A stretch of DNA of 64,000 nucleotides from Streptomyces sp. P3 (GTDB lineage: Bacteria; Actinomycetota; Actinomycetes; Streptomycetales; Streptomycetaceae): contig NZ_CP028369.1 of NCBI RefSeq assembly GCF_003032475.1, positions 3,844,001 to 3,908,000 on the forward strand, read 5' to 3'. Below, one piece after another: positions 1 to 7,996 of this stretch. The notes below the pieces were generated by a model. The model searched no databases and was not told where the DNA came from. It worked only from the letters and a program-made list of their open reading frames with translations. The first letter of the stretch is position 1; every line of letters begins with the position of its first letter. The translations under genes and the position numbers were made by a program.

Positions 1-262
1 CGGACCTGGCGGGGACGAGATTGTGGCGGGCATGGAGCTCAAGATCTCGGCGGACGGCGGCCACCGCCTGGTCGCTGTCCTGTGCCGGTCGGCCGGAACG
101 CAGCCCGATGATGGTCCGGGTCGCGTCCAAGGACAGCCACGAGAACTGGCCGATATGGCCGACGTGGATGCCCTCGGCCGCGGTCGAGCGCAGGAGTCGG
201 TCACGTAACGTGCTCTTTCCCGCTCCTGCGATGCCCTCCAGGGCGAGTAACACGAGGCTCAC
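1..262 (-). CDS. P-loop kinase, thymidylate-kinase-like (partial, C-terminus outside window)
   Basis: The reading frame starts at a GTG at 262 and stays open to the window edge, giving the first 87 residues. Residues 1-19 hold a beta strand followed by the P-loop EGIAGAGKST, the pattern seen at the start of dTMP kinases and related deoxynucleotide kinases. The substrate cannot be named from this fragment. The GTG overlaps the TGA stop of the oxygenase gene (GTGA), so this is the last gene seen in a leftward, translationally coupled operon with Nudix, radical SAM and oxygenase genes. Family: P-loop kinase clear; thymidylate kinase is an inference. Confidence 0.7.
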   Translation of the reverse strand, partial: MSLVLLALEGIAGAGKSTLRDRLLRSTAAEGIHVGHIGQFSWLSLDATRTIIGLRSGRPAQDSDQAVAAVRRDLELHARHNLVPARS

Positions 263-987
263 TCCCCGGGCTTCTCGGCGATCAGCCAGCTGATGAACTT
301 CGAGACCCGGCCATGGGTCACCGGCGCCGTGCCGTGGGTGAGCTGGGAGCCGTAGAGAAGCGCGGTGCCCGGCGCGGGGCTCACGTTCCACCGGGTGCGA
401 GGCATCGCCGTGAACCAGTCGGCGGAGTGGTCCGCTCCGTCGTGGGCCAGCCACATGCCATCCGCGTAGCCGTCTCTCCCGTATTCCAGGCGGGTGTTCC
501 ACAGATGGTCGCTGGAGCAACTCTCGACGTAGAACGTGCCACCGGCCTCCGCCTCGCTGATCACGACGCTGATTCCGGCGATCTGCCGCGGCCAAGCCAG
601 CGGGTCGGGGGCGATGCCGTCGACGTGGCCGGTGATGTGCTGGCCAGGACCGTATTCGACGTACGTCCAAGGGCGGCAGGTGGTGATCGACGGCATGACA
701 CGAGACAGGGCCGGGCGGGCGCGGTCGAAGGCGTGCTGCAGCAGCTTCTCGGCCTCGCCGGGTACCTGTGGGACTTCCACCCGCCCGGCTGGCTCGTACA
801 CGGCCATCGCCTGCTCGTGGGAGTGGCCGGGGATCTCGTGGATGGAGGTCGTCCGCCCCGTGTCGAAGTGGGCAGGCCCCTTGTCTGCGAGGAAGCCGCT
901 CATCACGGTGGCGAGTCGGGCTCGCTCGTCGTCGTTGAGGAACCCCTCGACGCTGCCGACCGTGACGGTCTCGGCTATGTGGATCAC
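259..987 (-). CDS. 2OG-Fe(II) oxygenase-like protein
   Basis: This 242-residue protein shows the layout of prolyl-4-hydroxylase-type Fe(II)/2-oxoglutarate dioxygenases: an H-x-D pair in GHVDG, a beta strand running through GGTFYVES, then a distal His in LTHGTAPV followed by an Arg in HGRVSKF that would bind 2-oxoglutarate. It probably hydroxylates or otherwise oxidises a substrate made by the neighbouring radical SAM enzyme; the substrate is unknown. The GTG start at 987 overlaps the stop of the upstream gene and its own stop overlaps the kinase start, so translation is probably coupled. A longer open frame upstream lies wholly inside the previous gene and was not used. Confidence 0.75.
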   Translation of the reverse strand: MIHIAETVTVGSVEGFLNDDERARLATVMSGFLADKGPAHFDTGRTTSIHEIPGHSHEQAMAVYEPAGRVEVPQVPGEAEKLLQHAFDRARPALSRVMPSITTCRPWTYVEYGPGQHITGHVDGIAPDPLAWPRQIAGISVVISEAEAGGTFYVESCSSDHLWNTRLEYGRDGYADGMWLAHDGADHSADWFTAMPRTRWNVSPAPGTALLYGSQLTHGTAPVTHGRVSKFISWLIAEKPGE

Positions 988-1625
988 GTGCCGGTCCTCC
1001 TCGTGTCGAGCGCACGGCGGACGTCGTCCAGGCCGGTGCAGTGATTGAGCCAACTGGCCACGGGCTGGCGGGTGGTCACGGTCGGGTCGGCCCACAGGGC
1101 CAGGAGCTCGCCGGTCAGCGGCAGCTGCTCCGGGCCGGGCAGTGCCTCCCGCATGGCCAGGACCTCGTCGAACCCGTTCAGGGTGGGGCATGGGGTCTCG
1201 TGCTGGACGGCGAAGACCCGCCCGAGTCTGACGGCCGCCGCATTCCCACAGACGCGCAGGAGCGTTTCCGTGGCATCTTTGCGCCGGTATCCGCGGCACT
1301 CGGCCTGAGCCCATCCGGCTGCCACGGCCGCGGACGCCGAGGCGATGTAGCAGGTGGCGCAGCATGCCCCGGTGGCGCTGGGACAAGGCCGATGGTGATC
1401 CGGGAGCGTGGCGGCGACGTCACCGAGGGCGGCCCAGGCGGAGTCGGGCAGCAGCTCGTCGACAGCGCGGCGGAGCCCGTGGGCCGCGCTGCCGTGGTTG
1501 CAGCACGCCGGACCTGGCTCCGGCCGCGGACCCGGCTGGAGCGCGGGCTCGATGAACAGGGCGTGGAAGTACACGATCCGCCCCAGTAACTGGTGAACGG
1601 TCTGCGTGTCCGCGGCGCTGATCAC
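984..1625 (-). CDS. Cys-rich protein of unknown function in the radical SAM operon
   Basis: A 213-residue protein that I do not recognise. It starts at a GTG (1625) that overlaps the radical SAM stop codon as GTGA. It has about nine cysteines, including a pair in ACCNHG and a cluster in CCATC, which suggests metal binding or a maturase/partner role, and a soluble alpha-helical C-terminal half. No signal peptide or membrane segment is visible. Its position between the radical SAM enzyme and the 2OG oxygenase suggests it works in the same pathway. An apparent 433-residue open frame here is an artefact: its N-terminal half is antisense-like, Arg/Gly-rich sequence inside the radical SAM gene. Confidence 0.65.
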   Translation of the reverse strand: MISAADTQTVHQLLGRIVYFHALFIEPALQPGPRPEPGPACCNHGSAAHGLRRAVDELLPDSAWAALGDVAATLPDHHRPCPSATGACCATCYIASASAAVAAGWAQAECRGYRRKDATETLLRVCGNAAAVRLGRVFAVQHETPCPTLNGFDEVLAMREALPGPEQLPLTGELLALWADPTVTTRQPVASWLNHCTGLDDVRRALDTRRTGT

Positions 1626-3511
1626 GCCAGCACTCCCTCGACAGGGCCTGCGGCGGCCTGCGGCACCGGGCAGGAGCATCCGCCCTGTGCCGTGGGCTGC
1701 TTGCTGCGCAAGGCCTCCGCGATGACCGCGGTGGCCGCGTCCACGGTGTCGAAGTACACCGACCAGTCGTGGCCGGGGGCCGGCAGCAGAGTCAGGTCCA
1801 ACACGGGCGTTGTCCGGCTCGTTGTCTCGCACGTCAGTTCGGCGCGCCCGATGGTCACTCGCACCGCCGGTGGTAGGGAAGTGGCGGCCACGGTGACGGC
1901 CCTGCACATAGCGGCGGCGGTCGCGGCGTACTCGGCCGGGGTGCGAGGGAGAACGCCGATCCGACGCTCGGTGGGCCGTAGTTCCAGGTCGGCGTAGGAG
2001 TGCCCCTGGCAGCTGTCGTACGTGACCAGCTGCCAGTCCCGGGTGATGGCGTCGACCAAGGGCCGGACCCCGGGCTCGATCGCCTCGTGCCACTGGGGGT
2101 GGGCCGGGTCCAGGTCGTCGGCCTCGTGGACTCCGGGCAGGCCGACGGTGTTGATGTTGCCGTGCGCGCTGGTGCGGACGCGTACCGGGGCCCTGAACGA
2201 GCCGGCCTGGTTCCAGCGGGCGAGGAAGGCGCTGACGTCGCGCATGCTGTTCGGTGTGCGTGGACGCCAGCGCGCCGTGCGGCACCAGACACCCGTCGGG
2301 TGCGAGGGTTGAGCGAGGAGCGCGGCTATACCGTCGATCAACCGCATCCGGTAGTCGCAGTAGGCGTCCTGGTCCCCGGCCTGGTCATAGCGCCACCGCG
2401 TGGCGACGCAGCCGCCACCGCATGCTGACCGGTAGTCGCAGGTGACGCACTTCTCCATCAGGGCCTTTCCCTGGTTCAGCAGGTTCGAGCCCCGCTGGGC
2501 CTTGACGACGCCGGACTCCACCGAGCTCTCGTCGAGAAGGGTGAGTCGGGCCTGCGGCCACGGAAGTTCGTCGCAACTGCCGAGTCGGCCGTCGGGATAG
2601 AGGGTGAAGACGTGGTCACACTTCATGTCGGAGAAGTGGCAGAAGCCGGAGTCCAGCCCGCGCAGCCGCCGGATGGTCGAGACGGCCGGTTCCAGCTTCA
2701 CACGGCCGAAGTGACCGGCCCTGATCCAGTGGGCGGTCGCGGCGAGTACGAACTCCGCGTACTCGTGCGGCCTGATGGCCCAGCCGGGACCATCGGCGTC
2801 GCCTACGGCAGCCTGCTGGAGAAGACGGCTCGCCGGCACGCGGCGCCCCGTGATAGCGGTCGGACGCCGGACCGAGGTGTCGAAGCAGGGAACGAAGCTG
2901 ACCGCATTCACCGCCTCGAAGCCGGCGAGGTGATCGAGGACGGCCTCGGCGCGCCCGAGCACGGCGGGGGTAACCGCCGCAATCACGCCCACCTTCCGCC
3001 CACGACTCCCCAGCAGCTGCAGGGCGTTGGTGACGCGCGGGTAGACGGGCTTGCCGTCGTAGCCGACCCGCCAGGCGTTGCCCCGGGCGTCGCCGTCCAG
3101 GGAGATGCCGATCTGTAGGCGGGGGTACAGGGAGTCGAAGAGGTCCAGCCACTGCTCGTCCAGCAGCACGCCGTTGGTCTGTAGCGAGACGCGGACGACA
3201 TTGGGCTGGGAGGCTAGTTCACGCAGGACGTCGGCGATGTGATCGCGGCCGGCGGTCAGCGGTTCCCCGCCGTGCAGTTCGACGGCGAGGCGGCGCCCCC
3301 GGAAGAGCTCGGCGAGCCGGCGTACCTGACCGGCGTCGATCCGGGCTCCTCCCGGGGCCTCCTTGCGTTTCTCGTAGCAGTAGAGGCAGTCGATGTCGCA
3401 GGTGTCACCGCGTAGCTTCAGGATCACCGATACGGCGCTGGCGGTGTCCTCGGTGTCGAGTCCGCGATACAGCTGGGCGATCGGGCCGTGCTGTTCGGTG
3501 GTGTGGCGCAT
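1622..3511 (-). CDS. Radical SAM/SPASM domain protein with long C-terminal extension
   Basis: The 629-residue protein begins at ATG 3511, which has a near-perfect AGGAGG ribosome site; longer open frame upstream is not coding. The radical SAM motif is C38-x3-C42-x2-C45 (CDIDCLYC), followed by the usual GGEPL and glycine-rich strands. A SPASM-like cysteine cluster (KCVTC, then CGGGC) lies at about residues 350-395. SPASM enzymes such as FxsB and anSME modify peptides or proteins and bind auxiliary Fe-S clusters. About 230 residues follow the SPASM region, containing a TYDSCQGHSY motif that I do not recognise. No FxsA-type precursor peptide is visible nearby, so the substrate may be a small molecule or be encoded elsewhere. 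It is coupled to the genes on both sides. Confidence 0.85.
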   Translation of the reverse strand: MRHTTEQHGPIAQLYRGLDTEDTASAVSVILKLRGDTCDIDCLYCYEKRKEAPGGARIDAGQVRRLAELFRGRRLAVELHGGEPLTAGRDHIADVLRELASQPNVVRVSLQTNGVLLDEQWLDLFDSLYPRLQIGISLDGDARGNAWRVGYDGKPVYPRVTNALQLLGSRGRKVGVIAAVTPAVLGRAEAVLDHLAGFEAVNAVSFVPCFDTSVRRPTAITGRRVPASRLLQQAAVGDADGPGWAIRPHEYAEFVLAATAHWIRAGHFGRVKLEPAVSTIRRLRGLDSGFCHFSDMKCDHVFTLYPDGRLGSCDELPWPQARLTLLDESSVESGVVKAQRGSNLLNQGKALMEKCVTCDYRSACGGGCVATRWRYDQAGDQDAYCDYRMRLIDGIAALLAQPSHPTGVWCRTARWRPRTPNSMRDVSAFLARWNQAGSFRAPVRVRTSAHGNINTVGLPGVHEADDLDPAHPQWHEAIEPGVRPLVDAITRDWQLVTYDSCQGHSYADLELRPTERRIGVLPRTPAEYAATAAAMCRAVTVAATSLPPAVRVTIGRAELTCETTSRTTPVLDLTLLPAPGHDWSVYFDTVDAATAVIAEALRSKQPTAQGGCSCPVPQAAAGPVEGVLA

Positions 3512-3546
3512 CGGCTGCCTCCTGGGTGGCCGAGACCGGAAGGGGA

Positions 3547-3981
3547 TCAGTCGGACAGGCGTCCCAACAGGGCTCCCTGGCCGGACTGGAGGATGTGGGC
3601 GGCCTCCAGCGGGACCCAGAAGCACTCGAAGTGTGTGGGCTCCTGCTCGCCGTCGTGGTCCTCCTGGCTGGTCCACCGCTCCGGGGTCGGCTCGGTCAGC
3701 TCCAGGTGGAAGACGTGGCGGCGCTGGATCTCGAACCGGTACGGACTGATGTCGTACTCGGTTTCGCCGAGCTTTCGCACGATCTTGAAGTCCTTGAGAC
3801 CGGTCTCCTCGCGGGCCTCACGCAGGGCCGCCGCCTCCGGCGTCTCTCCCTCGCGGATGCTGCCGGCTGGGACCTGGATGCCGACTTCCTCGTAGCTGTA
3901 GTCGGTGTGACGGAACACCAGCAGCTTGCCGTCGCGTACGACGTAGCAGAGAACCTTGTCCTTGGTGACCTTCTCGGGCAC
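3547..3981 (-). CDS. Nudix hydrolase
   Basis: The protein is 144 residues from the GTG at 3981, which has an AGAGGGG site upstream and puts the first strand of the Nudix fold at the N-terminus. An ATG at 4041 would add 20 residues but has no visible ribosome site. The Nudix box spans residues 40-62 and is complete: G40, then E46, then REAREETG. Nudix enzymes hydrolyse nucleoside diphosphates linked to another moiety. As first gene of the leftward operon it may make or clean up a nucleotide substrate for the kinase, radical SAM and oxygenase genes. The 13-bp palindrome at 4244 lies in its promoter region. Confidence 0.88.
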   Translation of the reverse strand: MPEKVTKDKVLCYVVRDGKLLVFRHTDYSYEEVGIQVPAGSIREGETPEAAALREAREETGLKDFKIVRKLGETEYDISPYRFEIQRRHVFHLELTEPTPERWTSQEDHDGEQEPTHFECFWVPLEAAHILQSGQGALLGRLSD

Positions 3982-4243
3982 GGGAACACCCCTCTTCAAC
4001 TCGTTGGAACCGGGCGTGAACGCGGCAACGCCCGAGGTCATGGTGCACAGACGCGTGAACCGCCGTGTGGCGGGCCGCTCAATGCCCGTGCGCGACCCTG
4101 AGTCTAGATCTTGTGACTGGACGTCACGGCACACTCCTGAACCGGTCGAACTCACTTACGGCTTACGGGAGTTGCGGTACAGACCTGACCGCCCAGGGCG
4201 GTGGCCATGCGAAGAGTCTTCCAACTCTGCGCGGACAGTGAGC

Positions 4244-4256
4244 GGACAGGTTGTCC
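4244..4256. promoter_or_regulatory. Palindrome GGACA-GGT-TGTCC, candidate operator 1
   Basis: Perfect 5-3-5 inverted repeat between the divergent Nudix and XRE genes. A further half site GGACAG lies 11 bp to the left. The same GGACA-N3-TGTCC pattern recurs at 4460 and 5996. The adjacent XRE regulator is the obvious candidate binder, but that is inference. Confidence 0.6.
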
Positions 4257-4459
4257 GTAGGAATTCTTGGTGAACTCGACTACGTTGGAGTCAAGTTGTG
4301 ATACATGGCGGGGACTTTGGCTGTGGCTTCGTCATCCGGATGAGGTTGCGTCCGTGAGCGTGGTCTACTGGGCCCCGGGTGCACCGGGGTGACGTGTCGA
4401 TGGACCTGTTGCCGGTCGGCTGTCGGCGCCCTTGAGGCTGTCGCGGGCTGGAGCGACGC

Positions 4460-4472
4460 GGACAGTTTGTCC
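4460..4472. promoter_or_regulatory. Palindrome GGACA-GTT-TGTCC, candidate operator 2
   Basis: Second perfect copy of the 5-3-5 palindrome, 250 bp upstream of the XRE gene start. A TTGACA hexamer follows at 4495-4500 and could be a -35 box for the rightward transcript, although no convincing -10 box is seen at the right distance. Confidence 0.6.
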
Positions 4473-4722
4473 ATAGGTACTTCTCTGGGAGCTCTTGACA
4501 GCAGTGCTGTAACGGCTTCCAGGCGTTGGTCTTTGATAGGGAAATGCCCATATTTGCACCAGTCCAAAGGCTTTACTGGAGGCCTCAGACGTGGCACCAG
4601 CAGGCTTCGCCCGCTGGTCGCGGCGCTTCCGGCTCTGTTAACACTTGGCGACCACGGTCGCGGTCCAAGGCCTTTTCCGTACCCTGAACCGAGTGCTCCA
4701 TCGCGAAGGGACAGATCCACCG

Positions 4723-5961
4723 ATGAGTGAAAACCTGACGCTGGGAGACCGTCTCCGTACGGCACGTAGGACACGGAAGCTGTCTGCCGCCCAGCTGGCA
4801 CAGAAGGTCGCAGTCTCCCCGAGCTACGTGCAGAAGCTGGAGTCCGGCGCGCGGAAGGCTTCACCGTCGCTGGTGCTGGCGCTTGCCAAGGCACTGCGCT
4901 TCGGCCCCGAGGTCCTGACCGGGCAGCCGTACTACGGTGAGCCGGAAGCCGAGGACGGCGTTCATGCCGTCATTCCCGAACTGCGCCGCCTCCTGCTCTG
5001 TTACGACACCCCCGACGACCTGGAGATCGCCCCGCGCGCGCTTCCCGTGCTCGCCTCGGAGGTCGACCAAGTGGCGGCCCTGCGTCGCGACGCCCGCTAC
5101 GCCCCGATGGGCCCCCTGCTGCCGCCGATCATCACTGAGCTGACGCATGTGGCCCTTGGCGGCAGCAACGGCGACAGGAACAAGGCGTTCTGGCATCTCG
5201 CGCGCGCCTACCGTGCCGTGAACTCTCTCGCCCACAAGATGGGCCACCACGACCTGTCGAACACCGCGTTGGAGCGTGTCCGGTGGGCAGCCGACCGCTC
5301 TGGCGACCCCCTGATGCAGTTCACGGCCGGCTATCTGGTCGCCGGGGCGATGCTCCGCCAGGGTGCCTACTCGCCGGCACGCCGTAGGCTCGTCGCGCTG
5401 CGTACCGAGTTGGAGCGGCTGCAGCCGGAACGCTCCTTCACGGAGGACGCGCTCGCGGTCGACGGCGCTCTGCTGTTGAAGCTCGCGGTCCTGGAAGCTC
5501 GCGAGAACAACTCCAATCGTGCCGAGGCGTACCTGCGGGAGGCGGAGCAGGTGGCGCGCATGGGGGGCAACCGCGACTCCCTTGCGTACGAGATGTCGTT
5601 CGGCCCGACGAACATCCGCATTCACGAGGTGCACGCGATGATCGACATGGGCGACACCGAGCAGGCTCTCGCCCGCCTGGCCGAGTGGTCCCCGGTCTCC
5701 GGTGGCGAGTGGGCGCCGCCCGCGACGACCGTCGGTGAGCGGTCGAGCCACCACTTCATCGACGTGGCATCCGCGAAGCTCGCTGTGGGCGACAGGGGTG
5801 GCTCCTTCGCCGATCTCAAGCGGGCGCGCAAGGTCGCACCGAACCACACGCGGTTCCATCCGTCCGTTCGTGAGACCACTGCGGCGTTGCTCAGGATGGA
5901 CACGCATCCCTCCAACGAGCTGTCTGCGTTCGGCAGTTGGACGGGAATTAGCACAATGTGA
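4723..5961 (+). CDS. XRE-family regulator with helical-repeat C-terminus
   Basis: A 412-residue protein. Residues 5-60 form an XRE/Cro helix-turn-helix (LGDRLRTARRTRKLSAAQLA, then VSPSYVQKLESG). The rest is almost entirely amphipathic helices with alternating Ala/Leu/Arg, resembling the tetratricopeptide-type sensor domain of quorum-type regulators. The ATG at 4723 was chosen because the HTH begins right after it; an upstream GAAGGGA is a distant ribosome site. It is transcribed away from the radical SAM operon. The three GGACA-N3-TGTCC palindromes around it make it the likely local regulator, possibly responding to a small ligand or peptide. Confidence 0.85.
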   Translation: MSENLTLGDRLRTARRTRKLSAAQLAQKVAVSPSYVQKLESGARKASPSLVLALAKALRFGPEVLTGQPYYGEPEAEDGVHAVIPELRRLLLCYDTPDDLEIAPRALPVLASEVDQVAALRRDARYAPMGPLLPPIITELTHVALGGSNGDRNKAFWHLARAYRAVNSLAHKMGHHDLSNTALERVRWAADRSGDPLMQFTAGYLVAGAMLRQGAYSPARRRLVALRTELERLQPERSFTEDALAVDGALLLKLAVLEARENNSNRAEAYLREAEQVARMGGNRDSLAYEMSFGPTNIRIHEVHAMIDMGDTEQALARLAEWSPVSGGEWAPPATTVGERSSHHFIDVASAKLAVGDRGGSFADLKRARKVAPNHTRFHPSVRETTAALLRMDTHPSNELSAFGSWTGISTM

Positions 5962-5995
5962 CGTTGTGTCAAGGGCTTTGGCAGGTGAACCCCAC

Positions 5996-6008
5996 GGACA
6001 ATCTGTCC
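5996..6008. promoter_or_regulatory. Palindrome GGACA-ATC-TGTCC, candidate operator 3
   Basis: Third copy of the 5-3-5 palindrome, 34 bp after the XRE stop codon and 62 bp before the next start codon. It would place the 6070-6704 genes under the same control as the divergent operon. Confidence 0.6.
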
Positions 6009-6069
6009 GCGCAGAGAGCTTGCTGAGTGGAATGGTCTCCTCACACGCAGTGGTGAGGAGGCCTTTTCC

Positions 6070-6510
6070 ATGTCCGACGACAATCCCACAGCTCGCGCGC
6101 TCCCGCCGCGCTGGATGCCCATCGGCGACGAGCCCGAACTGTGCTCGGCGGGTGAGTGGTGGGATGCCGTACGCGCCGTCGAGGCCGCGGGCCGGCGCGC
6201 CATCGAGATCCTCGGCGAGGGCGGCGAGCCGGTCGGCCCGGTGATCCTTGACCACGGAGGACCGGAGCCCCGGCTGTACTTCCTGGTCCCGGTGGGCACC
6301 GCGGTCCGCTGGGAGGAACCGGGGACCGTGGCGCTCGGGCAGAAGTGTCACGTCGTCGTGCCGTCCGCCGAGAGCACGACGCCCCCGGGGATGCACTGGC
6401 ACGTCTATCCCCCTGGTCCTCGAACCCTGACCCGACCGGACGCCCTGTGCCGGGCATTGGGCCAGGCACGCAGGGAACGACGCGGGCCCGCGGAGGGAGC
6501 GGCCTCCTGA
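6070..6510 (+). CDS. Conserved actinobacterial protein of unknown function
   Basis: A 146-residue soluble protein starting at an ATG with a strong GAGGAGG ribosome site. It has a beta-rich middle (RLYFLVPVGTAVRW) and a TTPPGMHWHVYPPG segment. I recall similar Streptomyces proteins that usually sit beside XRE regulators, but they have no known function. Its stop overlaps the next start (TGATG), so the two are co-translated, and the operator-like palindrome at 5996 lies just upstream. Confidence 0.75.
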   Translation: MSDDNPTARALPPRWMPIGDEPELCSAGEWWDAVRAVEAAGRRAIEILGEGGEPVGPVILDHGGPEPRLYFLVPVGTAVRWEEPGTVALGQKCHVVVPSAESTTPPGMHWHVYPPGPRTLTRPDALCRALGQARRERRGPAEGAAS

Positions 6511-6704
6511 TGGCTCTGAGCATCTCCCTCGTGTTGTTGCTCGGGATCCTCGTGGTCGTCCTGATCCGAGGCAAGTCCGTGAAGCCCGGCCCCGCCGTCG
6601 TCTGCGTGCTCTTCGGTTTCTTCCTGGCGAGCACGTCTATGGCCCCGAGCATCAACCGCTTCGTCACCAGCGTCGCGGACATGATCGGCCAGATTCGCCT
6701 CTAG
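6510..6704 (+). CDS. Small membrane protein
   Basis: A 64-residue protein whose ATG overlaps the previous stop codon. It has two hydrophobic stretches, residues 4-18 and 28-43, separated by a short basic loop (RGKSVKPG), so it should be a two-helix membrane hairpin. No enzymatic motif is visible. It likely acts with the product of the gene it overlaps. Confidence 0.65.
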   Translation: MALSISLVLLLGILVVVLIRGKSVKPGPAVVCVLFGFFLASTSMAPSINRFVTSVADMIGQIRL

Positions 6705-6917
6705 GACGCCCGACTCGGTCAGCGAGTCCCCCTCACTTGTCGGCGGTGGGGCATCCCACCCACTTCGCAGCGCCATCCCCCCAACCTGCCTGAGGCCTTT
6801 GATGACATCGACGTTCAACCCAGAGAGCACGACGCCCCCTTGCATGGCCCGAAGGCAAAGGATGAGCAGCCTCGGCCTCGCGTCCCGTTGCCGCCCTGTT
6901 CGTTGCGAGGGACGCTG

Positions 6918-7922
6918 ATGCGTCTCGTGTACCACCCCGCCGGCCACGACGACGACCTGGGTGTGGCCTTGGTCGAGTTACAGGCGGGCCGCTGGAGAAC
7001 GGCACGGGAGTTGCTGCTGGCCACGGGCACGCATTGGGCACTGCGAACGTCGCGCACCCAACTGCTGGCGGTGGCAGCCGCCCGGTCGGACGTGCTGGGC
7101 GTGTGGCTCGACGAAGAGCCTGGCAGCTACGACGCGCAGTTGATGGGTGCCCGCGTGGCCGTCGAGCGGGCGTTGCGCGCGCACAGGCAACAGCATCCAT
7201 GGGCAATGGAGTTCGAGTTCAGGGCTCGCCGTGATGCGCTGCTGGCGGCTCGTCGCGCGCCGCATGATCCCGTGCCGTGGGTATGTCTCCTGGCTTTGGC
7301 GCAGATCGACACGCGGCAGCTACGCCAGGAACACCGCGTGAACCCCGGCGAGCCGATGCTGCCCAGCGGTCCGTGGGGGCTGTTGTACGAGGTCAACCAG
7401 CGTGATCCGTACAACCGGGAGGCCTACCACCGGGTGCTGCAGTTCATGCTCTCCCTGGAGGGCCCGTCGGGTGCTTCCCTGGCCGCGGTCTTCGACTTCG
7501 GTCGGTCCGTCGCCTCACAGCGGCCTGTCGGATCGTCACTGCTGCTTCTGCCCGCGTACTCGCAGGTCGAGCAGCGACGGCAATTGCGCGCCGATCCGCT
7601 GTGGCGGCGGCAGTGGGCGCAGGAGTCGACGCTCGACTACACGCTGACCGCCTTCCACGACTGGTTCCACAAGACGCATGGCGAGCAGCGCTCAGTGGCT
7701 GACCTGAGCCTTCTTGCCTACGCATTGTGGGCCGGCCACCAGTATCTGGAAGCAGCCGAGGTGTTCGAGGCGATGGGCCCGTACGCGGCCCGCGAGCCGT
7801 GGGCGTCGGTGCACGAAGGGGCCGCAGGGCCAGACCCGGGTGAGGCGCTGCTCCTTCGAGCGCGCGCCGAGTCCCTCTCTTACGCCCGTACCCGTAGATC
7901 GCGCGCCGGGCCACACCCATGA
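6918..7922 (+). CDS. Hypothetical helical protein
   Basis: A 334-residue protein starting at ATG 6918 with a GAGGGA site. It is rich in Ala, Leu, Arg and Trp and looks wholly alpha-helical. I see no catalytic motif, signal peptide or membrane segment. A central VNQRDPYNREAYHRVLQFM segment and repeated helical pairs suggest a repeat scaffold fold. The 213-bp gap before it, and the lack of overlap with the permease after it, suggest its own transcript. Real gene by codon bias and length; function unknown. Confidence 0.65.
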   Translation: MRLVYHPAGHDDDLGVALVELQAGRWRTARELLLATGTHWALRTSRTQLLAVAAARSDVLGVWLDEEPGSYDAQLMGARVAVERALRAHRQQHPWAMEFEFRARRDALLAARRAPHDPVPWVCLLALAQIDTRQLRQEHRVNPGEPMLPSGPWGLLYEVNQRDPYNREAYHRVLQFMLSLEGPSGASLAAVFDFGRSVASQRPVGSSLLLLPAYSQVEQRRQLRADPLWRRQWAQESTLDYTLTAFHDWFHKTHGEQRSVADLSLLAYALWAGHQYLEAAEVFEAMGPYAAREPWASVHEGAAGPDPGEALLLRARAESLSYARTRRSRAGPHP

Positions 7923-7996
7923 CCCGCATCTGCTGCCCATCAAGTCCGATTTGGCATAAACCTGTCCATTTGTTGTCTGAGTTTGGAGGCTGACCC

